Source: Lentzea californiensis
GTDB lineage: Bacteria; Actinomycetota; Actinomycetes; Mycobacteriales; Pseudonocardiaceae
Reading direction: 5' to 3'
Assembly: GCF_024648825.1 (NCBI RefSeq)
Contig: NZ_JANBBE010000007.1
Span: forward strand, 1 to 64,000
DNA length: 64,000 nucleotides
Shown: positions 52,680 through 60,268 of the stretch, one piece after another
Position numbering within the stretch: position 1 is the first letter of the stretch
Layout: every line of letters begins with the position of its first letter
Translations under genes and position numbers: made by a program
The notes under the pieces: model-generated
Told to the model about the DNA's origin: nothing
The model's input: only the letters and a program-made list of their open reading frames with translations
Databases searched by the model: none

Positions 52680-53615
52680 CTACTTCGCCGCCCTGCGAAA
52701 CCGGCTCGCCGCCCGGAGCAACGCGGCGGACAGCTCCGGCGGGGAGACGACCTCGAACTCGACGGTGATGCTCGCGAGCATGAACACCACGTCCTCCATC
52801 GTCTCGCCTCCGACCCGCACGTGGCACGAGGTTTCGTCCACAGCCGAAACCTCGCCATAGCTCTGCCACTCCACGGCCTCCGAGGCGGGCACGCTCAGTC
52901 GTACGACGCCCTGCACCGGCCACCGATCGGCCACGCGCGCCGCCACGAACGCCCCCGCGTCGCCGCCCGGGATCTCACGGGGTGTGAAACGAGCCCCGAA
53001 CGGGGTCCGCACGTTCATCCGATCGAGTCGAAAAGTCCGCCAGTCCTCCCGCATCAGGTCCCAGGCGACCAGGTACCAGCGCCGACCCCACGTCACGAGC
53101 CGGTGCGGCTCGGCTTCGCGCTGCGACTCCTCCCCCGAGTGCCCGGCGTAGCCGAACCGGATCCGCTGCCGGTCGCGGCAGGCCGTCCCGACCAGGGTCA
53201 GCAGCCCGGCGTCGACCGCGGCGGGCGCCGAGGTGTGCGGCACGGTCGCGATCTCCAGCGCCGCGACCCGGTGCCGCAGCGCGGAAGGCAGCACCTGCTC
53301 GACCTTCAACAACGCGCGCACGGCCGTCTCACCGATGTTCTCGATGCCGCTCGCGGTCCGCAGCCCCACCGCCACGGCCACGGCTTCGTCGTCGTCCAGC
53401 AGCAACGGCGGCAACCGCGCGCCCGGCCCGAGCCGGTAGCCGCCGCCGGACGTGCCCATCGACGCGTGCACGGGGTAGTCCAGCGAACGAAGCCGGTCGA
53501 CGTCACGGCGGACCGTGCGCGTGGTGACGCCCAACCGGTCCGCGAGCTCCGAACCGGACCACTCACGGCGCGACTGCAGCAGACCGAGCAACTTCAGCAG
53601 ACGGGCAGAGGCCAC
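52680..53615 (-). CDS. WYL-domain transcriptional regulator (DeoR-type helix-turn-helix)
   Basis: This 311-aa protein has an N-terminal helix-turn-helix (SGSELADRLGVTTRTVRRDVDRL, about residues 20-42), a middle helical part and a WYL ligand-binding domain (about 140-215, including RWYLVAWDLMREDWRTFRLDRM). Such regulators sense small ligands or nucleic acid pieces. It is divergent from the epoxide hydrolase gene with only 43 bp between starts, so control of that gene is likely. Confidence 0.88.
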   Translation of the reverse strand: MASARLLKLLGLLQSRREWSGSELADRLGVTTRTVRRDVDRLRSLDYPVHASMGTSGGGYRLGPGARLPPLLLDDDEAVAVAVGLRTASGIENIGETAVRALLKVEQVLPSALRHRVAALEIATVPHTSAPAAVDAGLLTLVGTACRDRQRIRFGYAGHSGEESQREAEPHRLVTWGRRWYLVAWDLMREDWRTFRLDRMNVRTPFGARFTPREIPGGDAGAFVAARVADRWPVQGVVRLSVPASEAVEWQSYGEVSAVDETSCHVRVGGETMEDVVFMLASITVEFEVVSPPELSAALLRAASRFRRAAK

Positions 53616-53658
53616 TGCAGGACCATAACTGTCCTACAGGCGCCCTAGCGTCGCCGGC

Positions 53659-54735
53659 ATGAAGCCGTTCGAGATCGCCATCCCCCAGTCCGAGATCGAC
53701 GACCTGCACCGCCGCCTCGACCAGACCCGCTGGCCCAGCGAACCGGTGGGCGCGAGCTGGGCCCAGGGCACACCCCAGGACCGCCTCCGGGAGCTCGTGG
53801 CCCATTGGCGCGACTTCGACTGGCGCGAGCGGGAACGGCGGCTCAACAAGATCCCGCAGTTCGTCACCGAGATCGACGGCACCCCGCTGCACTTCCTGCA
53901 CGTGCGGAGCCCCAAAGCCAACGCCGAACCTCTGCTGCTCGCCCACGGCTGGCCGACGACGTGCTTCGCGTTCGAGGAGATGGTCGAACCGCTCAGCCGC
54001 GACTTCCACCTCGTGATCCCGTCCGTGCCGGGCTTCGGGTTCTCCGGTCCCACCGCGGAGCTCGGCTGGACCATCCCGCGCGTGGCCGGCGTGGTCGCCG
54101 AGCTGATGCGACGCCTGGGCTACGACCGCTATCTCGCGCACGGCTACGACTTCGGCGCCGTGCTCACCCGTCAGCTCGGGATGCGGGACGAGGTGAAGGC
54201 CGTCCACGTCAACCAGATCTTCTCCGCCGGTGTCACCCAGGAGACGGCGGACATGAGCGTCGACGCCGAGCGGCGGTCCGTGGAAAAGGCTTTCCAGTAC
54301 GAGTTCGAGCAGTTCGGGTACGTGTCGATGCAGAGCACCCGGCCGCAGTCGGTCGCGCACGCGCTCACCGACTCGCCGCTCGCCCAGCTCGAGTGGATCG
54401 AATGGGCGTTCCACACGTGGAGCGACCCGGAGATCGGGGTACCCCTCGACGCGCTGCTGACGAACGCGTCGATCTTCTGGTTCACCCGGACCGCGGGCTC
54501 GTCGGCGCGGTACTACCAGGAGGGGGACGAGACGTGGGGCGAGCTGGAACCGATGTCCGCGACACCGACGTCGGTCGCGGTGTTCCCGCACGACGTGGGG
54601 GTGCCGATCCGGCGGATGGCCGAACGCAACCACACCATCGTGCGGTGGACCGAAATGCCGCGGGGCGGGCACTTCGCCGCGTTGGAGGTGCCGGAGCTGA
54701 TGGTCGCGGAACTGCGAGAGGCGTTTCTTTTGTGA
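53659..54735 (+). CDS. Epoxide hydrolase (alpha/beta fold, EHN domain)
   Basis: This 358-aa protein opens with the EHN domain (IPQSEIDDLHRRLDQTRWP, W-x-x-FDWR). It continues with LLAHGWPTT (oxyanion region), nucleophile D164 in AHGYDFG and catalytic His in RGGHFAALE. It is the microsomal-type epoxide hydrolase fold as found in soluble bacterial enzymes, opening epoxides to diols. AHGYDFG departs from the usual GGDWG around the nucleophile. The neighbouring WYL gene is its probable regulator. Confidence 0.88.
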   Translation: MKPFEIAIPQSEIDDLHRRLDQTRWPSEPVGASWAQGTPQDRLRELVAHWRDFDWRERERRLNKIPQFVTEIDGTPLHFLHVRSPKANAEPLLLAHGWPTTCFAFEEMVEPLSRDFHLVIPSVPGFGFSGPTAELGWTIPRVAGVVAELMRRLGYDRYLAHGYDFGAVLTRQLGMRDEVKAVHVNQIFSAGVTQETADMSVDAERRSVEKAFQYEFEQFGYVSMQSTRPQSVAHALTDSPLAQLEWIEWAFHTWSDPEIGVPLDALLTNASIFWFTRTAGSSARYYQEGDETWGELEPMSATPTSVAVFPHDVGVPIRRMAERNHTIVRWTEMPRGGHFAALEVPELMVAELREAFLL

Positions 54736-54757
54736 GGGTGTCGCCGGAGCGGCTACG

Positions 54758-57346
54758 GTGATCACCGTGCGGTACACGATCTTCGGCACGACCGAGTTCG
54801 GTCCGACCCGTGTAGGTGCGCTGCTCGGCGTGCTGCTCGCCGGCGCGGGCCAGGTCGTGACAGCCGAAGAGCTGGTGGAACGCGTGCTGGGCGACACCCC
54901 TCCACCGCGGGCTCGCGCGATGATGCAGACGTGGCTCACCAGGCTGCGGCAGACGTTGCCCGGCCTGATCGAGCGCGACGGCAACGGGTACGTGGTGCGG
55001 GTCGACCCGCTGGAGATCGACCTGCACCTGTTCCGGCACCTGGTGCGTACCGGGAGGACGACCGACGCGCTGGCACTCGTGCGGGACGAGCCGCTGTCCA
55101 CACTGGACACGCCGTGGGCCCGGCAGCTGCGCGCGGACTTCGCGGACGAGCTGCTCGCGGCCCGGCTCGACCACGCCGACCAGCGGCTGGCCAGGGGTGA
55201 GCACGCGGAGCTGGTGCCCGGACTGCACGCCCTGGCCGCCGGCCGTCCGCTGGACGAGCGGATCGCCGCCCAGCTGATCGAGGCGTTGCACGGCAGCGGA
55301 CGCGCGGCGGAGGCGTTGCGGCACTTCGAACTGGTGCGCGCCCGGCTCGCCGGCGAGCTGGGCGCCGAACCGTCGCGGCACCTCGCGACCCTGCACCGGC
55401 GGCTGCAGGCGGCCTCGGCACCGCGCCAGCTGCCGGCCGCGCCCAAGCCGTTCACCGGCCGGGCGCTGGAGCTCGCGGAACTCGACCAGGCACCGAACGG
55501 CGTCGTGGTGATCACCGGTACCGGCGGGGTCGGCAAGACCTCGCTGGCCGTGCACTGGGCGCACCAGGCCATGGACCGGTTCCCCGACGGCCAGCTCTAC
55601 GTGAACCTGCACGGCTTCGGCCCGAGCGGCGCCGCGGTGAGCCCCGGTGACGCCCTGCTGCGGTTCCTCTCGGCGCTCGACGTGCCGCGGTCCCAGGTGC
55701 CGCACGACCTCGCGGGGCAGTCGGCGCTGCTGCGGGACGCGCTCGCGGACAAGCGGGTGCTCATGCTGCTGGACAACGCGACGGACGCCGAGCAGGTCGA
55801 GCCGCTGCTGCCGCGCTCGCCGAGCGCGCACGTGGTGATCACGAGCCGCACCTCGCTCAGACCGGCCCACGCCAAGGCCCTGCCGCTGGGCCTGCTGCCG
55901 CCGGAGGACGCCCGCGAACTGCTGGCCGCCCGGATCGGGCACGACCGGGCGCGGGCCGAGCCGGACGCCGTCGACACCGTGGTGCGCCGCTGCGCACGCC
56001 TGCCGCTCGCCCTCGCGGTGGCAGGTGCTCGGGCGGCGACGCAGCCGGAGTTCCCGCTGGCGGCGCTCGCGGACGAGCTGGCGGACCTCGACGCGTTCGC
56101 CGACGACGATGACGTCACGGCGGACCTGCGTTCGGTGTTCTCCCACTCCTGCAAGGCGTTGAGCCCCGCGGCGCTGCGGCTGTTCCGGTTGCTGGGCCTG
56201 ATGCCGGGCTCGGACATCAGCCTCGCCGGCGCCGCGTCACTGGCGGCGCTGGACGTGCGGGAGACCGAGGCGCTGCTCACCGAGCTCGCGACGGCGAACC
56301 TGATCGACCAGCCGGAGCCGGGCCGGTTCACCTGCCACGACCTGCTGCGCGACTACGCGGCTGAACTGGCCCTCGCCGGCGAACGCGACGAGGCCCTGCA
56401 CCGGCTGCTCGACCACCTCGCGCTGACGGCCGTCGAGGCCGGTGTCGTGTACACGCCCAGCCGCCACCGCCCGGCCACCCCGCCACCGGCTCCCGGCGTC
56501 GTGGGCCTGCGGTTCGGCACGCACGAGGAAGCGCTGGCGTGGCTGCTGGCCGAGCACCCGGCGCTGATGGCGGCGATGCCCCACGGCACACCGGCGCAGA
56601 CGTGGCTGATGGGCTGGTCGCTCGCCGACGTCCTGGACCGCCAGGCCCACTACCAGGACCTCCTGACGTCGCAACAACTCGCGGTCGCCGCCGTGGAACA
56701 GCTCGACGACGCCGACGGCCTCGGCCGCACGCTGATCAACCTCGGCCGCGGCCTGAGCCGCATGCGCCGGCCCGAGGAGGCCACCGCCGCGCTGAACCGG
56801 GCGTTCGAGGTGTACGAGAGCAATCCGGCCGGCCAGGCCGGGGTGCTGCTGAACATCGCGATGCTGTGCCCGGACGACCGCATCGGCGAGGCGATGGAGC
56901 ACACGCGGCGCGGGCTCGCGTTGTTCGAGCAGTGCGGCGACTCCTACGGCCAGGCCAACGCGCTGACCGGCCTGGCGTGGGGCCACGGCAAGCTCGGCGA
57001 GTACGCGGAGGCGATCGAGTACGCCGAGCGCGCGATGCTGAGATGGCGGGAGATGGACCACCTGATCGGCCAGGCCGAGGCGTGGGACAACCTGGGCACC
57101 GGCTACCTCGGGCTGGGCGACCACGCGAGGGCCGCCGAGGCGTTCACCCGCTCGTCGGAGATGTTCCGGCTCGGCGGCGACCTCCCACTCGAAGCCGGTG
57201 CGTACGAACAGCTCGGCGACACCCACGCTGCCGCGGGTGCCGCCGAGCTGGCCCGGGAGGCCTGGCGCAAAGCGGTCGAGCTGCGCACCCAGGCAGGCCT
57301 GCCTGCCGACGAGGTGCGCGTGAAGCTACAGGCCGAAGGCCAGTAG
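54758..57346 (+). CDS. SARP-type regulator with NB-ARC and TPR domains (AfsR-like)
   Basis: This 862-aa protein has an N-terminal winged helix (residues 1-90, shorter than usual), a bacterial transcriptional activation domain (about 95-220, ending LGAEPSRHLATLHRRLQ), an NB-ARC ATPase (Walker A GTGGVGKTSLA near 255, Walker B VLMLLDNA near 330) and C-terminal TPR repeats (about 620-850). It activates transcription, often of secondary metabolism, using ATP-driven oligomerization. GGAG lies 8 bases before the GTG at 54758; a second GTG lies 9 bases on. It is 17 kb from the NRPS locus with unrelated genes between, so a link to the peptide is speculative. Confidence 0.88.
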   Translation: MITVRYTIFGTTEFGPTRVGALLGVLLAGAGQVVTAEELVERVLGDTPPPRARAMMQTWLTRLRQTLPGLIERDGNGYVVRVDPLEIDLHLFRHLVRTGRTTDALALVRDEPLSTLDTPWARQLRADFADELLAARLDHADQRLARGEHAELVPGLHALAAGRPLDERIAAQLIEALHGSGRAAEALRHFELVRARLAGELGAEPSRHLATLHRRLQAASAPRQLPAAPKPFTGRALELAELDQAPNGVVVITGTGGVGKTSLAVHWAHQAMDRFPDGQLYVNLHGFGPSGAAVSPGDALLRFLSALDVPRSQVPHDLAGQSALLRDALADKRVLMLLDNATDAEQVEPLLPRSPSAHVVITSRTSLRPAHAKALPLGLLPPEDARELLAARIGHDRARAEPDAVDTVVRRCARLPLALAVAGARAATQPEFPLAALADELADLDAFADDDDVTADLRSVFSHSCKALSPAALRLFRLLGLMPGSDISLAGAASLAALDVRETEALLTELATANLIDQPEPGRFTCHDLLRDYAAELALAGERDEALHRLLDHLALTAVEAGVVYTPSRHRPATPPPAPGVVGLRFGTHEEALAWLLAEHPALMAAMPHGTPAQTWLMGWSLADVLDRQAHYQDLLTSQQLAVAAVEQLDDADGLGRTLINLGRGLSRMRRPEEATAALNRAFEVYESNPAGQAGVLLNIAMLCPDDRIGEAMEHTRRGLALFEQCGDSYGQANALTGLAWGHGKLGEYAEAIEYAERAMLRWREMDHLIGQAEAWDNLGTGYLGLGDHARAAEAFTRSSEMFRLGGDLPLEAGAYEQLGDTHAAAGAAELAREAWRKAVELRTQAGLPADEVRVKLQAEGQ

Positions 57347-58873
57347 CACGTGGCCGTGCGGGTTCTCGTAGGCCGAGGAGTAACCCGACTGCACGTAGAC
57401 CATGCCGTCCGACACCACCGCACCGGCACCGGGCCCGGCCAGCGTGCCGCCGCGCCCGGTCAGCCCGTTGACACCGCGCACGTCCTGGATGGTGTCGTGC
57501 GCCCAGATGATCTGGCCGGTCTTCGAGTTGTAGGCACGGAACTTGCCGTCGAGCGCGCCCAGCCACACCACGCCGGGAGAGCTGGACACCGGTACGCCGT
57601 GCGCCTGGTAGCACCCGGGCTGACCGGCCGCACCGCCCGTGGAGCAGCCGTCGGCGGGTGCCGGGGTCTCCCACAGAACGGTGCCGGTGCCGGGATCCAC
57701 CGCGAACAGCTTGCCGGGACCGGCGTAGTAGGTCGCGATGTAGAGCCGCTTGCCGTCGAAGCTCGACCCCCACTGGATGCCCGAGATGCCACCGCTGGGC
57801 AGCGGCACGCCGAGCTGACGACGCCACACGACCTGCCCCGTCGACGCGTCGAACACGTGGTACACACCGGACTTCTGGCCGACGCCGACCAGCCGGCGGC
57901 CGTTGACGGTGAAGAGGTTCGGCGTGGCACCGATGTCGTAGTCGAGGTTGGTGCCGTCCTTGAGCCCCGGGCAGTAGCCCTCGGCGTCGGGCTGGTTGCA
58001 CGCGTCGCGCCACGTGTCGGCGTCGGTGACCTGGTTGGTCCACCTCACCGCGCCGGTGCGGGCGTTCAGCGCCAGCAGCGAGTCGAACTCGCCGCCCTTG
58101 CCCGTGTAGTTCTGGCCCGTGCCGACGTAGAGCGTGCCGGTCCTGCGGTCGATGACCGGCGAGCTCCACACACCGACACCGGACGGCTCGAACCGCTTGG
58201 CGCCGTTGGGCCACGTGCCGACCTCGACCGGTTCCGGCACCGTGTAGTGGCGCCAGACCAGCGCACCGGTGTCGATGTCGTAGGCGTCGATGTGACCGCG
58301 GAACGTGCAGCACGCGTGCGTGTTCGGCAGCACGTTCTCGCTGCTGGAGGTGCCGACGTACACCAGTCCGTTGTGGACGATCGGTGAGCTGGTGGTCATC
58401 GACGCGATGCCGGTGTCGAGCTGCACCTGCCACTTCAGGCGCCCGGTGCGCTGGTCGAGCGCGAAGAACCTGCTCGCGCTGTCCCCGAAGAACACCTTGC
58501 CGTCGGCCACGGTGGGACCGTCGGAGTTGAACGCGTACCGGTCGGCCTGCGGAAGCGCGAACTCCCAGCGGGACCGGCCGCTGCGCGCGTCACGGGCGTA
58601 GAACTTCCCGTCGGGGCCGCCGAAGTAGATCGTGTCGCCCACGACGGCGGGCTGGCTGCGGACGCCGTTGTAGTCGCCCTTGGGGTAGGCGAACGCCCAC
58701 TTCAGCTGGAGCTTCCCGGCGTTGCCCGCGTTGATCCGCCATTCGGCGGCCTGGTGCCGCGTACCGTCGAGGTCCTTCGCCCACCCGGTCCAGTCGCCGC
58801 CGGCGTGCGCGGTGGCGGGTGACGCGGTCAGGACGACGAGCGCCGCGGTGAGCAGCGCAGTTGTTCTGAGCAT
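57326..58873 (-). CDS. Secreted PQQ-type beta-propeller dehydrogenase-like protein
   Basis: This 515-aa protein has a Sec signal peptide (residues 1-22, TASPATAHA). Repeats of the quinoprotein type follow (YVGTGQNYTG, LYIATYYAGPGKLFAVDPGTGTVLWE and others) that build an eight-bladed propeller. An adjacent Cys pair, C188-C189 in HACCTF, matches the disulfide ring that sits over PQQ in alcohol dehydrogenases, and the layout resembles polyvinyl-alcohol dehydrogenase. No cytochrome c motif (CxxCH) is present. Its 3' end overlaps the SARP gene's 3' end by 21 bp. The substrate alcohol is unknown. Confidence 0.75.
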   Translation of the reverse strand: MLRTTALLTAALVVLTASPATAHAGGDWTGWAKDLDGTRHQAAEWRINAGNAGKLQLKWAFAYPKGDYNGVRSQPAVVGDTIYFGGPDGKFYARDARSGRSRWEFALPQADRYAFNSDGPTVADGKVFFGDSASRFFALDQRTGRLKWQVQLDTGIASMTTSSPIVHNGLVYVGTSSSENVLPNTHACCTFRGHIDAYDIDTGALVWRHYTVPEPVEVGTWPNGAKRFEPSGVGVWSSPVIDRRTGTLYVGTGQNYTGKGGEFDSLLALNARTGAVRWTNQVTDADTWRDACNQPDAEGYCPGLKDGTNLDYDIGATPNLFTVNGRRLVGVGQKSGVYHVFDASTGQVVWRRQLGVPLPSGGISGIQWGSSFDGKRLYIATYYAGPGKLFAVDPGTGTVLWETPAPADGCSTGGAAGQPGCYQAHGVPVSSSPGVVWLGALDGKFRAYNSKTGQIIWAHDTIQDVRGVNGLTGRGGTLAGPGAGAVVSDGMVYVQSGYSSAYENPHGHVLLAFGL

Positions 58874-58950
58874 GGAATTTTCCCCCTTCCGCCACCCAGC
58901 CTGGCAGTGGCGGAAGAACGAAACGTCCCCCCAAAGTCTCCTTCAGGGTT

Positions 58951-58962
58951 AACCGATCGGTT
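58951..58962. promoter_or_regulatory. Perfect 12-bp palindrome upstream of the PQQ-type gene
   Basis: AACCGATCGGTT lies 78 bp upstream of the start codon. This core is like that of many TetR-family operators. The protein that binds it cannot be told from the sequence. Confidence 0.4.
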
Positions 58963-58993
58963 GATGCGTCACGACGTCGACGCCCGGACGCCG

Positions 58994-59356
58994 TCACGGT
59001 TGTGCCACGACGAAGTGGCCGGCGAACCCGCCGAACCGCTCCGCCAGCGGCCCGGTGCCCGCACTCACCTCACGCCACAGCTCGTGGTGCCGCGTCAGTG
59101 ACGACGGATCGTGCACCAGCACCACCACGGCACCGCGCCGCACCAGCACCGTGGCGGAGACGTCGTGGGTGAACACCAGCGGCCGCACACCGACGAGGGC
59201 GCGCGGCGCGTGCACCACCGCGACGAGATCTCCGGCCTGGTACCTCATCGTCATGGCTGCGGGGCGGTGGTCGTCCTGCGAGGGAGCGGCCGCCGTGTTC
59301 GGCGCTGTCAGCACCAGGGCGCACGCGACGGCCACAAGGACTCTGACGATTGCCAT
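58994..59356 (-). CDS. Small secreted protein of unknown function
   Basis: This 120-aa protein has a clear signal peptide (VRVLVAVACALVLTAPNTAAA). The mature part is beta-rich (AGDLVAVVHAPRALVG, ATVLVRRGAVVVLVHD) with no motif that I recognise. Codon bias supports a real gene. It lies 46 bp downstream of the TetR gene on the same strand and may be co-transcribed with it. Confidence 0.6.
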   Translation of the reverse strand: MAIVRVLVAVACALVLTAPNTAAAPSQDDHRPAAMTMRYQAGDLVAVVHAPRALVGVRPLVFTHDVSATVLVRRGAVVVLVHDPSSLTRHHELWREVSAGTGPLAERFGGFAGHFVVAQP

Positions 59357-59402
59357 GGCGACGATCTCATCGAGCCCGTGTGCTGTGCACGTCCGGACTT
59401 CG

Positions 59403-60176
59403 TCACGATTTCGCTACAGCGGCCTCGACACCGTCGAGGAGGACCTTCAACCCGCTGCGGAAGTTCTTCACGGCGTCGTTCTCCAGGTACGGCAGCTCGG
59501 GATCGACGGGTTCCCTGTCGCTCTCCAGCACGTGCAGCATCGGGAACTTCTTCTCCAGGTCGGGCTCGATCTCCAGCAGCACGGCCGACCGCGCGTACCA
59601 CCACTCCTCGTCGCCCTCCCCGGTCGCGCCACCCGCGGCACGGGCCTCGGACACGGTCTGCGCGGCACCGCGCACGAAGTAGTTGACGGCACCGACGATG
59701 CCGCGCAGCTCACGGCCGGGCAGGCCGGTGGTCACCAGGATCGCCGCCAGCGCCTCGGTCACCGCGAACTCGTGCGGGCCGAGCACCGGGCGTGCCTGCG
59801 ACACCTGCAGCATCCACGGGTGACGGCTGTAGAACTCCCACATGTCGTGCGCCCAGCGCGTGACGGCGGGCCGCCAGCCGTCGTCGAGCGGGTAGGACGC
59901 CGGCAGCTCGGCCATCGCGCGGTCGTACATGAGGTCGACCAGCTCGTTCTTGCCCGGCACGTACGTGTAGAGCGCCATGGCCGTGCGACCGAGCCGCTCC
60001 CCCACCGCGCGCATCGAGAACGCCATGCCCTGCTCGTCGGCGACCTCGATGGCCGCGTCGACGATCGCGTCCACGCTCAGCCCGGGCTTCGGGCCGGGAC
60101 GCTTCTCCGCGACCGACGCCCGCCAGAGCAGCTCGATGGACCGGCGCGGGTCGCCCTGACCTGCGTAGACGACCAC
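59403..60176 (-). CDS. TetR-family repressor (TetR_C type)
   Basis: This 257-aa protein has an N-terminal helix-turn-helix (LSVDAIVDAAIEVADEQG, then SMRAVGERLGRTAMALYTYVPGKNELVDLMYD) and a long C-terminal ligand domain of the tetracycline-repressor C type (GWRPAVTRWAHDMWEFY). An AGGAG lies 8 bases before the GTG start. It is divergent from the UvrA-like resistance gene. One of two operator-like sites abuts and overlaps its own ribosome-binding region, which indicates self-repression and control of the divergent operon. Confidence 0.9.
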   Translation of the reverse strand: MVVYAGQGDPRRSIELLWRASVAEKRPGPKPGLSVDAIVDAAIEVADEQGMAFSMRAVGERLGRTAMALYTYVPGKNELVDLMYDRAMAELPASYPLDDGWRPAVTRWAHDMWEFYSRHPWMLQVSQARPVLGPHEFAVTEALAAILVTTGLPGRELRGIVGAVNYFVRGAAQTVSEARAAGGATGEGDEEWWYARSAVLLEIEPDLEKKFPMLHVLESDREPVDPELPYLENDAVKNFRSGLKVLLDGVEAAVAKS

Positions 60177-60186
60177 GGTTGCGACT

Positions 60187-60234
60187 CCTTACAACGTAAA
60201 GTAACCTTGCCGGTCGATACTTTACGGCATAAAG
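60187..60234. promoter_or_regulatory. Two TetR-type operators between divergent genes
   Basis: Site 1 (60187-60201; minus-strand reading CTTTACGTTGTAAGG) and site 2 (60220-60234; CTTTA-CGGCA-TAAAG) share the same 15-bp plan. Their centres are 33 bp apart, three helical turns. The facing halves also form a perfect CGTAAAGTA/TACTTTACG inverted repeat (60195-60226). Site 1 covers the ribosome-site region of the repressor gene; site 2 lies 35 bp before the TTG start of the UvrA-like gene. Confidence 0.7.
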
Positions 60235-60268
60235 AAGCCGCTTTGAAATTACGCAGGGGGAAGCAGCC

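Noticed and set aside
54758-57346. SARP/NB-ARC/TPR protein as the pathway-specific activator of the NRPS cluster
   Set aside because: It lies 17 kb away behind unrelated operons; nothing in the sequence ties it to the cluster.
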